A stretch of DNA of 42,331 bases, taken from Oscillospiraceae bacterium (lineage in GTDB: Bacteria; Bacillota; Clostridia; Oscillospirales; Ruminococcaceae). The position numbers and the translations under genes are program-made. Of the stretch, positions 1 through 7,654 are shown piece after piece. The DNA lies in contig WRBI01000020.1 of assembly GCA_009784625.1 (NCBI GenBank), positions 1 to 42,331 on the forward strand, given 5' to 3'. A model generated the notes under the pieces. That model searched no databases, had not been told where the DNA came from, and was given only the letters and a program-made list of their open reading frames with translations. Position 1 is the stretch's first letter. The number at the start of each line of letters is the position of its first letter.

Positions 1-50
1 AGTATCGTTTCCTCGTGCAACATTATCTTCGTATACTTCCTTGCCACAGC

Positions 51-93
51 AAAAACCCCTTTCGTAGTTATTATCCTACGTTAAGGGGTTTTT
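51..93. terminator. Bidirectional rho-independent terminator
   Basis: A-rich flank, then an inverted repeat (AAAACCCCTT..CGTAG paired with CTACG..AAGGGGTTTT, loop about 8 nt) and a T-run. It has a U-tail on both strands. It lies just beyond the minus-strand sigK stop, so it probably ends the sigK transcript and any rightward transcript entering from the left. Bases 1-50 hold nothing I recognise. Confidence 0.85.
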
Positions 94-144
94 CTCAATG
101 TCCGTTTTATGGGATGCAGTTCACGTAGCCGGTGGATACTTGTT

Positions 145-843
145 TTACAAGAATCCATCGCGAACAAATAGCCGCCGAAGTGCATTGATGGCTTTTTTTT
201 CGATTCTGGAGACATATGAGCGCGAGATCTTCAGCTCTTTGGCTACCTCGCGCTGAGTGAGAGGCTTTTTGCAAAAGAGCCCGTAGCGCATGATCAGAAT
301 CTTTTTTTCCCGCTCGCTCAGATGCCGGTCGATAAATTTGTGCATTCGCTCAGACTTTAAGCTTAAGTCAATCTGATCAAAGATATTGTCGTCGTCCGCC
401 ATAATGTCTTGGAGGGTGAGTGAATTGCCTTCCTTGTCGGTGTCGATAGGGTCACTGATAAACACATCCTGAGAACATTTGCGCTGATTGCGAAAATGCA
501 TCAATATTTCATTTTCAATACACCTCGAAGCATAAGTCGCGAACCTTGTGCCCTTTTCATAGTCAAACGTTGACGCGGCCTTGATCAGTCCGATTGTCCC
601 GATTGAGATCAAGTCGTCCTGGTCTTTTGAGCTGGCATAATACCGCTTGATGATGTGCGCGACCAGGCGCAGGTTGTGTTCAATCAGCTTGTGTCTGGCC
701 GCCTGATCCCCCCGGCGGATAGCTTCAAGGCAGGCCCGTTCCTCCTTGGCCGAAAGCGGCTTTGGGAACGACCCCGTCGGCGAAGTGTGCAGCGCAAAAT
801 AAAGCAAATTGTAAAGCGCAAACCAAAACAGAACCCAATACAT
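145..843 (-). CDS. sigK: RNA polymerase sporulation sigma factor SigK (pro-sigma-K)
   Basis: Late mother-cell sigma factor of sporulation. I place the start at 843 (232 aa), because a G-rich Shine-Dalgarno (GGGGGTGG) lies just upstream and the more distal ATGs add unrelated sequence. Residues 1-22 are hydrophobic and aromatic (MYWVLFWFALYN..), as in the pro-sequence that SpoIVFB removes. The FPKPLS segment near residue 26 matches FPQPLS after the cleavage region in Bacillus. Region 2 (LIEHNLRLVAHI, DLISIGTIGLIKA, ATYASRCIENEILMH) and region 4 (helix-turn-helix REVAKELKISRSYVSRIEKKA) are intact. The gene is uninterrupted, with no skin-like insertion. It stands alone on the minus strand and is followed by a terminator. 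A sigma-E promoter would be expected upstream, but I could not assign one confidently. Confidence 0.95.
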   Translation of the reverse strand: MYWVLFWFALYNLLYFALHTSPTGSFPKPLSAKEERACLEAIRRGDQAARHKLIEHNLRLVAHIIKRYYASSKDQDDLISIGTIGLIKAASTFDYEKGTRFATYASRCIENEILMHFRNQRKCSQDVFISDPIDTDKEGNSLTLQDIMADDDNIFDQIDLSLKSERMHKFIDRHLSEREKKILIMRYGLFCKKPLTQREVAKELKISRSYVSRIEKKAINALRRLFVRDGFL

Positions 844-1026
844 CCAACCACCCCCACACACCATTATAGTTATTGGAGGATAGATATGTGCCTGTACACA
901 GCAAAAAACGAGCAAAATCTGGCCGGTGGACATGGTGTTTTCGGTGTTATCAGGCATTTCGGCGATATAGATAAATATTTCACAATTACTTTGGGTGAGC
1001 TTACTATGGTAATTCCGCGGCAAATT

Positions 1027-1035
1027 TGCTATAAT
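1027..1035 (+). promoter_or_regulatory. Extended -10 sigma-A promoter for the NuoE-like gene
   Basis: TGC-TATAAT at 1027-1035 is an extended -10 element. A weak -35 (TGGTAA) lies 17 nt upstream at 1007-1012. The predicted start site is about 65 nt before the NuoE-like CDS. The 844-1109 space between the divergent sigK and this gene holds nothing else I can identify. Confidence 0.55.
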
Positions 1036-1109
1036 AGCCTTGTTAAATTGGACGCGATTGTGAAGAAATTGGCGTTAACGCCAAATTATACGGAAAAGGA
1101 ATGTGCAAA

Positions 1110-1610
1110 ATGCCGAACAGAATCAGCAAAACACCTTTTAAAGGTACCCCTGAACAAGAAGCAAAATTGATGGGTCTGCTCGCCGAGATCAAGACCACCA
1201 AAGGCGCGCTGATGACCGCCCTGCAACAAGCACAGGGGATTTACGGCTACCTGCCCATCGAAGTGCAAAAGATGGTGGCTGAAGGCCTTGACCTGCGTCT
1301 GGAAGAAGTTTACGGCGTGGCCACTTTCTATTCGCAGTTCTCGCTTGAGCCCAAAGGCAAATATAAGATCTCGGTCTGTATGGGTACCGCTTGTTATGTA
1401 AAGAACGCGGGCGACATCCTCAATAAGCTCTCCGAAGTGGTGGGCATCCCGCCGGCCGGCTGTACCGATGACGGCAAGTTCTCCCTTGAGGCCTGCCGGT
1501 GCATTGGCGCTTGCGGCCTTGCCCCGGTCATCACCATAAACGAGGATGTTTACGGCCGCCTGAATGTCGAAGATGTTCCCGGCATCATCGAGAAGTACAA
1601 AGACCTTTAA
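1110..1610 (+). CDS. NuoE / HndA-like thioredoxin-fold [2Fe-2S] protein
   Basis: 166-aa member of the NuoE family, the 24-kDa [2Fe-2S] electron-transfer subunit of complex I and of NAD(P)-linked [FeFe]-hydrogenases. The four cluster ligands are visible as C90-x4-C95 and C131-x3-C135. The N-terminal helical half (ALQQAQGIYGYLP, EVYGVATFYSQF) is typical. An ATG at 1101 is also in frame, but it lies directly on the AAAGGA Shine-Dalgarno, so 1110 is preferred. The usual partners (NuoF/HydB and the hydrogenase HydA) are not next to it. The next gene is a DUF4190-like membrane protein whose ATG overlaps this stop (TAATG). It may pair with subunits encoded elsewhere. Confidence 0.9.
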   Translation: MPNRISKTPFKGTPEQEAKLMGLLAEIKTTKGALMTALQQAQGIYGYLPIEVQKMVAEGLDLRLEEVYGVATFYSQFSLEPKGKYKISVCMGTACYVKNAGDILNKLSEVVGIPPAGCTDDGKFSLEACRCIGACGLAPVITINEDVYGRLNVEDVPGIIEKYKDL

Positions 1611-2044
1611 TGGAGTCCGATACCGCTGCCGGCAGTGAACGCGGCAGAGGCAAGGCGATTGCCGCGCTGATTTTGGGTATTGTCGCGGTCCTTTCTGTCA
1701 CCCTGCCGGTGCTGCCGTTCTACGGCTCGTTTTGCGGTGTGATTGGTTTGTTTATGGCATCAAAAGCAAAAAAGGAAGGATATCGCGGGGGTTTGCGCAC
1801 TGCGGGCCTGGTGATTTCAATCATCGGCACAGCCTTGGCAGGGCTTCTCCTTCTCGTTGCGGCCTTTTTCGTTGCAGCCTTTTTGGGTGCAATGGGTCTA
1901 CCGCTGCCATTATCTAATGTTAAGATCCCTAAGACGCGCTCCCGCCCGTGCTGGGCGGGAGTTGTTTTTCTGTTCACTGTGCGTATAACTTGCCCACTAT
2001 TGGGGGGGACTTGCTATGTTCGACTTCAAAGCCGCTATCTTTGA
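1610..2044 (+). CDS. Small DUF4190-like membrane protein, 3' end doubtful
   Basis: Translation starts at an ATG overlapping the preceding stop (TAATG). The first ~100 residues contain two hydrophobic segments (about 15-45 and 62-95) separated by a short basic loop (ASKAKKEGYRGGLR). This pattern is common in DUF4190-type small membrane proteins of unknown function. After about residue 102 the frame runs straight through a strong rho-independent terminator (1939-1969) and over the start of the next gene, which is unlikely for a native C-terminus. The +1 frame has a TAA at 1915-1917, just before the terminator. A one-base frameshift or sequencing error near 1900 would restore a sensible end. Function unknown. 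Confidence 0.6.
   Translation: MESDTAAGSERGRGKAIAALILGIVAVLSVTLPVLPFYGSFCGVIGLFMASKAKKEGYRGGLRTAGLVISIIGTALAGLLLLVAAFFVAAFLGAMGLPLPLSNVKIPKTRSRPCWAGVVFLFTVRITCPLLGGTCYVRLQSRYL
1939..1969 (+). terminator. Rho-independent terminator
   Basis: Perfect 9-bp stem CTCCCGCCC / GGGCGGGAG with loop GTGCT, followed by TTGTTTTT. It probably ends the NuoE-DUF4190 transcript. It lies inside the annotated DUF4190-like reading frame, which makes that frame's C-terminus suspect. Confidence 0.9.
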
Positions 2045-2696
2045 CCTGGACGGCACTTTGCTCGATTCGATCGGCGTTTGGGAAAAGATTGACGTCGACT
2101 TTTTGTCCAGGCGGGGGTTCGACGTCCCGCACGACTATATTGAAAGCATTTGCGCGATGACCTTTCTTGAAGTGGCACAGTACACCATCGACCGTTTTAA
2201 GTTGGACGAGACCCCCGAGGCGCTGATGGCCGAGTGGCGGCAGCTTGCTTTGCACGAATACAGCCACAACATCCGGCTCAAGCCTTATGTCCAGGAGTAT
2301 CTCGTTCGCCTGCGCGAGCGGGGGATCAGGATTGGTACCGCGACCACGCTCTCTTACCCCCTGTCTGAACCATGCTTGCGCCAGTGTGGAATCTATGACT
2401 TCTTTGAGGCGCAGACCACCACCGATGAGGCGGGCGCGGGGAAAAACAAGCCGGACGTCTACCTGTTGGCTGCCCGGCGGCTGGGGGTGCCGCCCGAAGA
2501 TTGCCTAGTCTTTGAAGATTTGCCGCAAGGCGTGGCCAGCGCAAAACAAGCCGGGATGCTGGCGATTGGGGTGCACGACCCCGCTGTAAAAGACCAGGAG
2601 GCCCGGATGGCCGGGCTGGCGGACGGGTACATCCGCGACTTTAGAGAAGCGCCGATTCCGCTGCATTCACAGGCAATCGACCGTTGCGATACCTGA
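2016..2696 (+). CDS. HAD-superfamily hydrolase (beta-phosphoglucomutase-like)
   Basis: 226-aa haloacid dehalogenase-type phosphatase or phosphomutase with a cap domain (subclass I). Motif I is FDLDGTLLDS with nucleophile D10 and acid/base D12. Motif II is the T in GTATT near residue 109, motif III is the K in NKPDVYLLA near 146, and motif IV is CLVFEDLPQG. The order matches the beta-PGM/phosphatase branch. The substrate cannot be told from sequence. Start ATG 2016 follows a G-rich Shine-Dalgarno. A weak promoter (TTGTTT at 1962-1967, TATAAC at 1984-1989) overlaps the upstream terminator, so the gene may be transcribed independently. Confidence 0.88.
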   Translation: MFDFKAAIFDLDGTLLDSIGVWEKIDVDFLSRRGFDVPHDYIESICAMTFLEVAQYTIDRFKLDETPEALMAEWRQLALHEYSHNIRLKPYVQEYLVRLRERGIRIGTATTLSYPLSEPCLRQCGIYDFFEAQTTTDEAGAGKNKPDVYLLAARRLGVPPEDCLVFEDLPQGVASAKQAGMLAIGVHDPAVKDQEARMAGLADGYIRDFREAPIPLHSQAIDRCDT

Positions 2697-2873
2697 CAGT
2701 TTTGTAACAATGTCATTGCCGGATATTTCCGGCGCAGGGCAAGATTTTAAGACGGCATTTTCCGCCTCGCCACCTTTCTTCGCACAGTGTGGGCTTGGAT
2801 GAAAGGCGGTGAGGCTTGGCACGAAGAAGATGTGCATAACTTCGACCGCATTAGGGTGTGTTGACACAAAGCC

Positions 2874-2897
2874 AAACACCTGTATTGTGGTGTTTTT
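2874..2897 (+). terminator. Probable rho-independent terminator
   Basis: Stem AAACACC / GGTGTTT with 8-nt loop, running into TTTTT. It lies about 180 bp after the HAD gene stop, the likely end of that transcript. Confidence 0.6.
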
Positions 2898-3055
2898 GAG
2901 CCTTTCTTCGTTGTCATTTGCCGGAAATACACACAGTATTCCTTCCGCCTTCTCTTAAGAAATGCTCGAAAGCGCACTCAAAATCCGTACATTCTCATTT
3001 TTGCCAACACACCCATGGTGCCGATTGCCGCTATGATTCTAAATCATCGAAATAC

Positions 3056-3102
3056 AAAAAAGTAACCGCATCCCTTTCGTTAAGGCAGCGATTACTTTTT
3101 TT
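3056..3102 (-). terminator. Terminator of the flgM-csrA operon
   Basis: On the minus strand the stem GUAAUCGC / GCGGUUAC pairs completely with one G-U wobble, and it is followed by TTTTTT. On the plus strand the same position is a C-A mismatch. This supports a leftward function ending the csrA transcript. An inner CCTT/AAGG pairing extends the hairpin. Confidence 0.8.
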
Positions 3103-3195
3103 GTAACACAATTATCTTGGGGTGCGGCCGTTCAGGGTCTTGCCCTTTTGTATTGCCGTTATGCCGCCGGACTGTTGACCTGTCAACGCCTTTGT

Positions 3196-3444
3196 TTACT
3201 TTGGCTTTTGACCTGAGAACCGCTTCTTATACATCTTGGCAAAGCCGTTCATGTTGATGTTTCCGCCCGCTGCGGCCTGCGCATTCAACTCACCAATCTG
3301 TAAAACCTCATTGCGCCGGATAGCCACTTCTTTAGGGGCGTTGAGACCGAGCACAACTTTTCCGCCGGTGATGTCCACCACTGTAGCCACAATGTCGTCG
3401 CCAATCAGAAAAGATTCGCCAATCCGCCTGCTTATCACCAGCAT
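3196..3444 (-). CDS. csrA: Carbon storage regulator CsrA
   Basis: 82-aa RNA-binding translational regulator. In Bacillus, CsrA blocks flagellin translation by binding GGA motifs in the hag leader and is antagonised by FliW. The N-terminal 50 residues carry the family core (MLVISRRIGESFLIGDDI, VVLGLNAPKEVAIRR). The C-terminal ~30 residues (Gly/Ala/Asn-rich, then basic MYKKRFSGQKPK) are longer than in the 61-74 aa classical proteins. ATG 3444 is preferred over the in-frame TTG just upstream, and the Shine-Dalgarno is GGGTGG. It is the last gene of the flgM operon. A copy of the ~115-bp repeat lies between fliW and csrA. No flagellin gene follows, unlike in Bacillus. Confidence 0.93.
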   Translation of the reverse strand: MLVISRRIGESFLIGDDIVATVVDITGGKVVLGLNAPKEVAIRRNEVLQIGELNAQAAAGGNINMNGFAKMYKKRFSGQKPK

Positions 3445-3471
3445 CAAATCACCACCCGGTTAAAATTGATC

Positions 3472-3570
3472 GTTGACAGTGTACAGTTGACAGTTGTGGA
3501 GTCCGCCGCGGGCGTGCCATAAAATAATACCGCGCCGCGATCTATTTACTGTCGGCTGTCAGCAATCAAC
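3472..3570 (+). repeat. Interspersed TTGACA-rich palindromic element, copy A
   Basis: Diverged copy of the element also at 7540, 10045 and 38287. It has a GTTGACA-type left end, a TCCGC..GCGG hairpin, an ATAAAATAAT linker, a CGCG..CGCG hairpin and a TGTC-type right end. One end overlaps the fliW stop codon and the other lies about 27 nt before the csrA start. This is the only copy opposite in orientation to its downstream gene. Confidence 0.8.
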
Positions 3571-3997
3571 TATCTTCAAACAGAGGGTACTTGATCGGGT
3601 AATCAGTGTTGGTTAAAATGACCTGGCGTGCGTTTTTTGAGTTCCTGTTGACCGCGATCGGGCTTTTTAAATTGACCGATATCTGGCGGACATCTTCAGG
3701 CACAACCGCGATCGAGAAGAAAGAAAGCTCGCTCTCGGCTTTGACGCCCAAAGCCTCCAGATCGCCGCGCTCCATTTTTGGCGCGTAGCCTTCGATTACG
3801 TCGTAGGGGTTAAACACCACAAAGCAAGGCGCAAGCCCGCTCACCGCCTGAAACCACATCAAAGTGAAGTCGTCGTCCTCTTTGGTGATCAAGGCATATT
3901 TACTTTCCCGCTCGAATCCGTACAATCCGTCAGGAAGATGAAAAATGTCGTTGGAATCAACCTCGACCTGACCAATCACCGCGGTGTTAATTAACAT
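3566..3997 (-). CDS. fliW: Flagellar assembly factor FliW
   Basis: 143-aa FliW. It binds flagellin and CsrA, relieving CsrA repression when flagellin has been exported. Family features are GLYGFE near residue 24, the WFQAVSG core and the VVPEDVRQISVNLKSPI segment in the C-terminal half. Start ATG 3997 is preceded by GGAGG. It lies directly upstream of csrA, as in Bacillus, which supports a co-expressed FliW-CsrA pair. Its stop codon falls inside the end of a repeat element. Confidence 0.95.
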   Translation of the reverse strand: MLINTAVIGQVEVDSNDIFHLPDGLYGFERESKYALITKEDDDFTLMWFQAVSGLAPCFVVFNPYDVIEGYAPKMERGDLEALGVKAESELSFFSIAVVPEDVRQISVNLKSPIAVNRNSKNARQVILTNTDYPIKYPLFEDS

Positions 3998-4057
3998 CTT
4001 CGTCCTCCAAGCTAAAATAGTACTGCGTACATAAACAAGTCTTCCCGCCCTTAGGGG

Positions 4058-4663
4058 TTAATAATCAATCGGCACGTAATCCGGGTCAGAGCTGGGCGGC
4101 ACATAGCGCGGCCCGCCGATAAATTCAATGATCACCTGCGGGAATTGAGAGACGGTAAACTCAAGCTCACCGGGAACAAACTCCATGTCCGCGCGGGTGC
4201 TTATGTGGCTCCAGTCAAAGTCGAGCTGATCTCTGGTGAAGTCGAAGTAGATGTCGCCCGCCTCATAAGAAATTTCAGGCGGGACAGAGGGCACAAACGC
4301 CATGATGGTATCGAAAGTGCGAATTGCGCGCGAAGTAATCATGTCGACCATCGGATTGCCCCGACCGCGGCTGTCGGTGACCGCGTTGCCCTGTTCGACA
4401 TAGTTTCTGGTCGCTTCCATAGCGGCCGAGCGCCCCTCGACGGCGGCGTCCTGGATCACCCGTGCCGGGCTTCTCAGCCCGGCACTTGCCCGCGCTTCAA
4501 AGGTATCTACCCGGAACTGTGAGGGGGTTGTCTGAATAAAAGCGTTCCCGCGCGAGCGGGTAATGTTGGCCCGCGGCTGCTCGGTGCTCTGTCTGAGCTG
4601 AGCACGCTGAGTCCTAAATTCAAGGTTGATCGGCACGCTCTCGATGCGCAATAAAGGTCTCAT
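4058..4663 (-). CDS. DUF6470 family protein (YviE-like)
   Basis: 201-aa protein in the position of Bacillus yviE, between flgL and fliW. It begins MRPLLRIESVPINLEF and has a central Arg/Ala-rich helical part (about 50-95) and a C-terminal half rich in short beta stretches (EISYEAGDIYFDFT, GELEFTVSQFPQVIIEFIGGPRYVP). No catalytic motif, signal peptide or membrane segment is visible. The role is unknown; conserved linkage to hook-junction and FliW-CsrA genes suggests an accessory role in late flagellar assembly. The Shine-Dalgarno AAGGCGG abuts the tandem repeat at 4679-4772. Confidence 0.85.
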   Translation of the reverse strand: MRPLLRIESVPINLEFRTQRAQLRQSTEQPRANITRSRGNAFIQTTPSQFRVDTFEARASAGLRSPARVIQDAAVEGRSAAMEATRNYVEQGNAVTDSRGRGNPMVDMITSRAIRTFDTIMAFVPSVPPEISYEAGDIYFDFTRDQLDFDWSHISTRADMEFVPGELEFTVSQFPQVIIEFIGGPRYVPPSSDPDYVPIDY

Positions 4664-4678
4664 AGACTCACCGCCTTC

Positions 4679-4772
4679 TGCTGTGTCGTCAGTAGCTGTA
4701 TGAGCGCATGACGACGGTATTTTGATTGCTGTGTCGTCAGTAGCTGTATGAGCGCATGACGACGGTATTTTG
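4679..4772. repeat. Tandem 48-bp hairpin repeat, two copies
   Basis: Two 46-bp identical units (4679-4724 and 4727-4772) with 2-bp linkers (48-bp period). Each contains a self-complementary pair GTCGTCA / TGACGAC with a smaller inner GCT/AGC pair, so each copy can fold as a hairpin. They fill most of the flgL to DUF6470 gene space. Confidence 0.92.
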
Positions 4773-4792
4773 GTTCGTTCATTTTACTACAT

Positions 4793-5812
4793 TTAACGAA
4801 TGAAGTCAAATAATGTGGGCTGCAACAACCGCTGGCCCATTTGCAGGGTAGCGTTGTAGATGAATTCGGCCATCTTAAAATCAAGGATGGCTTCTTCGGG
4901 CGGGCGGATTTCGAGGTCTTGCTGACGTTCACGCAAATTGAGCTGTTCGTCAAGCAGGCGGCTTTCGGAAAATTCAAGGAAATTTGTGTCCGCGCCCAAC
5001 ATGGCGATCTGAATACTGACGCTGTTGACCGAGTTCTGGAACTGGGTGAGCAGCTCGCTCCCCCGCTCAACGTCAAACGGGCTTTGTAAAAACTCAATCA
5101 TCTCAGAGATTGTGTCGTAAAGGTTGTGCTCACCGATCCCCATAAACTGGGCGCCCACCAAAGTAAAGCGGAAAGCCGAGCCGGCGTCCGGGCGGGTGGG
5201 GTCGGCCTGGTTGAACGAAACGCCCAAACCAATATCGACATAGGCGCCGTCAGACATAATCGCATCGCCCGGCTGAATATCACGCAGCGGCACGCCGTTG
5301 TAGACAAGCAGGTCACGCATGACAGTAGCGGGATCGTTGGGATCATCAGCGGGGTTAACGGGATGACGCTCTACCGTAAAAGGCGCGGTGATGGTGTTCG
5401 AGCCGCCGAACAAATAGCGTCCGGCGAACTGGCCGTTGGCCAGCCCCAAGATCGCCTCTTGAATCCGCTCAAGCTCGTTGGCGATGATCCGGCGGCCGTC
5501 TTCGCCGGTTGTCCCGGTGATCGCCGCGAGAAAGCGCTCATTAATTGTATGTGTGTTTTCGGTGATCTGCATCAGCATACCCTCGCCGGTGCTCAAAAAT
5601 CCCTGCGAAGAGCGGACGTTGCTGATATTGGCATCCACCCGGTCGAGGTTGCGGCGAACCTGCATGGCTCGGACAGCCCCCGCGTTGTTTTCAGAAAAAC
5701 TGTTAAAGCGCCGGCCGGTCTGCACCTGGCGGCTAAAACGGTCCAGGCGGTTTGCGTTTAAGTTTAGGTTGCGGGTATAGTTGCGGGTCACCATCGGGTT
5801 GGTGATTCTCAT
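4793..5812 (-). CDS. flgL: Flagellar hook-associated protein FlgL (HAP3)
   Basis: 339-aa hook-filament junction protein exported by the flagellar type III apparatus. The N-terminal D0/D1 helices (MRITNPMVTRNYTRNLNLNANRLDRFSRQVQTG) and C-terminal helices (RQQDLEIRPPEEAILDFKMAEFIYNATLQMGQRLL) are the conserved flagellin-like ends. The middle (GRYLFGGSNT, about 130-240) is the variable exposed domain. Start ATG 5812 has a strong Shine-Dalgarno. The motif ACAAGGAGGA around it (5821-5830) contains a CsrA-like ACAAGGA core, so translation could be CsrA-controlled (inference). Confidence 0.95.
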   Translation of the reverse strand: MRITNPMVTRNYTRNLNLNANRLDRFSRQVQTGRRFNSFSENNAGAVRAMQVRRNLDRVDANISNVRSSQGFLSTGEGMLMQITENTHTINERFLAAITGTTGEDGRRIIANELERIQEAILGLANGQFAGRYLFGGSNTITAPFTVERHPVNPADDPNDPATVMRDLLVYNGVPLRDIQPGDAIMSDGAYVDIGLGVSFNQADPTRPDAGSAFRFTLVGAQFMGIGEHNLYDTISEMIEFLQSPFDVERGSELLTQFQNSVNSVSIQIAMLGADTNFLEFSESRLLDEQLNLRERQQDLEIRPPEEAILDFKMAEFIYNATLQMGQRLLQPTLFDFIR

Positions 5813-5846
5813 AATTTACTTCCTCCTTGTCGCTTATTTAGCGGCA

Positions 5847-7520
5847 TTAGCGGCCAACCACGCCCATGTTCTGGATAATGGTGCCCAGTGCTTCGTCCAC
5901 CACCGTCATAAAGCGGGCGGCGGCGTTGTAAAAGTTTTGCAAGATCATCATGTTGACGGCTTCTTCGTCCATTGATACCGCCGAGATCGAATCCCTGCGG
6001 TCGGCGAACCCGCCGAGTACCAGTTCAGAAGCGTCGAGCAAAGCGCCGCCCAAGCTGGCATCCAGGCCCAGGTTGCTCTGCATGGAGGTAAGGCTTTCTT
6101 CGAAAGTTCCCCTAAAGAGCATAAACTGGTCACCATCGCCGTTTACGCCTCTGAAGAAAGTGGTGTCCGAGCTGAGCAGGTTTACAAAGATCAGGATGTT
6201 GTCCGAGTTGGATTGTGTTTCAAAGATTTGGTTGCCTTCACCGTCAAACTTCGGTTGGCCGTTTTCCAGAACCGGCACTTGCACGATGGGCTGTTTGGTT
6301 GTGGTGAGCCAGTTGGCCTCAGCCATCCAGTTGGCGGAAATGGTAATGTTGGCGGCGGTAATGGGCTGGCCCGGCGGGTTGGAAGCGAACAAAGGCCGGT
6401 CCTGTGCGGTCAATTGCGGATTGTTCAAAACGTCCGCATCACTGATCGAGTTGGTTTGGTTCATCAGTGCGGCAAAGGTGGTGGCGATTACGTTGAGCGA
6501 TTCTATGTAGTAGGGTACGCCGCGAAAACCATTTTGGCCGCTGCCGGCAAAGTCGCCCCGCCCGTTGATTATGTCGAGGAAGCCGCGGATTCCGCCCCCG
6601 GTGATGTTGCCGGTGATGTCGCCGCCCCGCCCGGCATCGGTGATTGTGAAGCCGCTGCGCCCGTCGGTCAGCAGGATAGAGGCCGAACCGTCTTCGCCCT
6701 GGCTGACGGCCAGCTGGTTAAAGACATCGTTGTCGACCAGGGTGATGTTTTGGCCGGCTGCCCCGCCGCCCGAGAGCTGAATCGAGAGGCTTTCAATGGT
6801 GCGGCCGCCCGGAAGGTGTTCGGGTGTGCGGACTACGTGAATGGGCAAAAAGCTGCTTAAATTGTCGATGAGCAGATTGCGCTCGTCCATCAGCTCGTTG
6901 GCCGGGCTGCCGAACATGTGATCCTGGCGGATCCGCTCGTTGAGGAAAGCAATCCGCTCAAGGGTTGTGTTCACTTCATCGCGGACAGCGACTTCCAAGT
7001 CAAACTTCTGGTGCTGTAAGACAGCGGCCAAGTCGTTGGCGGCGCGGTTAAAGGTCTGGGTGACCGCCATCGCGGTATTGCGCAGAACGACCGCGATTTC
7101 AGGTGAGTCGGCGTTGTGTGCGAAGAGCCCAAGCTGATGTACAAGGTCACCGATCCGGTCATGCAAGCCGGTTTTTGAGACTTCGTCGATGATACGGCCA
7201 ATGTCATTCAGGCCGCCCGCGCGAACAGCCAGCGTACCGTGGGTAGAGGCCTCGTTGCGAAAGCGGGTGTCCAGATAAGAATCCCGCACCTGGCTGATAC
7301 CCGAGACTTCGGCGCCCTGTCCGGCAAAGCCGCCCCGGCCCCCGTGAACCTGGAACTGGGACTGAAAGCTGCTGTGTACACTGACCTGCACCGCCCGCTG
7401 GCGGGTATAGCCGGGTGTGTTGACATTGCCTATGTTGTTGCCCACGACGTCAAGCCCTGCCTGGGCGGTGTTCAGCGCCCGGCGGGCAGTTTCAAAGTTC
7501 AGAAAAGTTGGTCTGAGCAT
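5847..7520 (-). CDS. flgK: Flagellar hook-associated protein FlgK (HAP1)
   Basis: 557-aa first hook-filament junction protein. The N-terminus has the rod/hook signature (ALNTAQAGLDVVGNNIGNVNTPGYTRQR). The C-terminus has the matching amphipathic helix (SMDEEAVNMMILQNFYNAAARFMTVVDEAL). Start ATG 7520 follows GGAG; longer upstream frame sequence comes from the repeat element. The GGxITGGGIRGFLDIIN segment near 310 is typical of FlgK. The gene follows flgN, which encodes its export chaperone. A copy of the interspersed element fills the flgN-flgK gap. Confidence 0.96.
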   Translation of the reverse strand: MLRPTFLNFETARRALNTAQAGLDVVGNNIGNVNTPGYTRQRAVQVSVHSSFQSQFQVHGGRGGFAGQGAEVSGISQVRDSYLDTRFRNEASTHGTLAVRAGGLNDIGRIIDEVSKTGLHDRIGDLVHQLGLFAHNADSPEIAVVLRNTAMAVTQTFNRAANDLAAVLQHQKFDLEVAVRDEVNTTLERIAFLNERIRQDHMFGSPANELMDERNLLIDNLSSFLPIHVVRTPEHLPGGRTIESLSIQLSGGGAAGQNITLVDNDVFNQLAVSQGEDGSASILLTDGRSGFTITDAGRGGDITGNITGGGIRGFLDIINGRGDFAGSGQNGFRGVPYYIESLNVIATTFAALMNQTNSISDADVLNNPQLTAQDRPLFASNPPGQPITAANITISANWMAEANWLTTTKQPIVQVPVLENGQPKFDGEGNQIFETQSNSDNILIFVNLLSSDTTFFRGVNGDGDQFMLFRGTFEESLTSMQSNLGLDASLGGALLDASELVLGGFADRRDSISAVSMDEEAVNMMILQNFYNAAARFMTVVDEALGTIIQNMGVVGR

Positions 7521-7539
7521 AAGCGGTTCTCCTTTTTGC

Positions 7540-7653
7540 AATTGACAATGTACAATGTACAATTGACAATTAATGGTATCGCGCACAGCGCGATGATTTT
7601 AAATAATGTCCGCATAGCGGACTCCTTAACTGTCAACTGTCAACTGTCAACTG
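7540..7653 (-). repeat. Interspersed TTGACA-rich palindromic element, copy B
   Basis: In minus orientation it reads GTTGACAGTTGACAG..., a GTCCGC/GCGGAC-type hairpin, TTTAAAAT linker, a TCGCGC/GCGCGA-type hairpin, then TTGTCAATTG-type ends. It begins at the flgN stop codon (7655) and ends just before the flgK Shine-Dalgarno. Confidence 0.93.
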
Positions 7654-7654
7654 G

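Larger units (their letters stand above)
2697..3195. other. Non-coding gap between HAD gene and csrA
   Basis: About 500 bp with only short, low-quality reading frames. It holds a small palindrome (GCCGGA/TCCGGC, 2718-2733) without a T-tail, a rightward terminator-like hairpin (2874-2897) and the csrA-side terminator (3056-3102). I see no gene, RNA gene or mobile element. Confidence 0.6.

Noticed and set aside
655-1170. Plus-strand frame over sigK and its upstream region
   Set aside because: Overlaps sigK antisense and the NuoE-like start; no recognisable domain.
2710-2802. 30-codon ATG frame downstream of the HAD gene
   Set aside because: No ribosome binding site and no similarity; likely chance.
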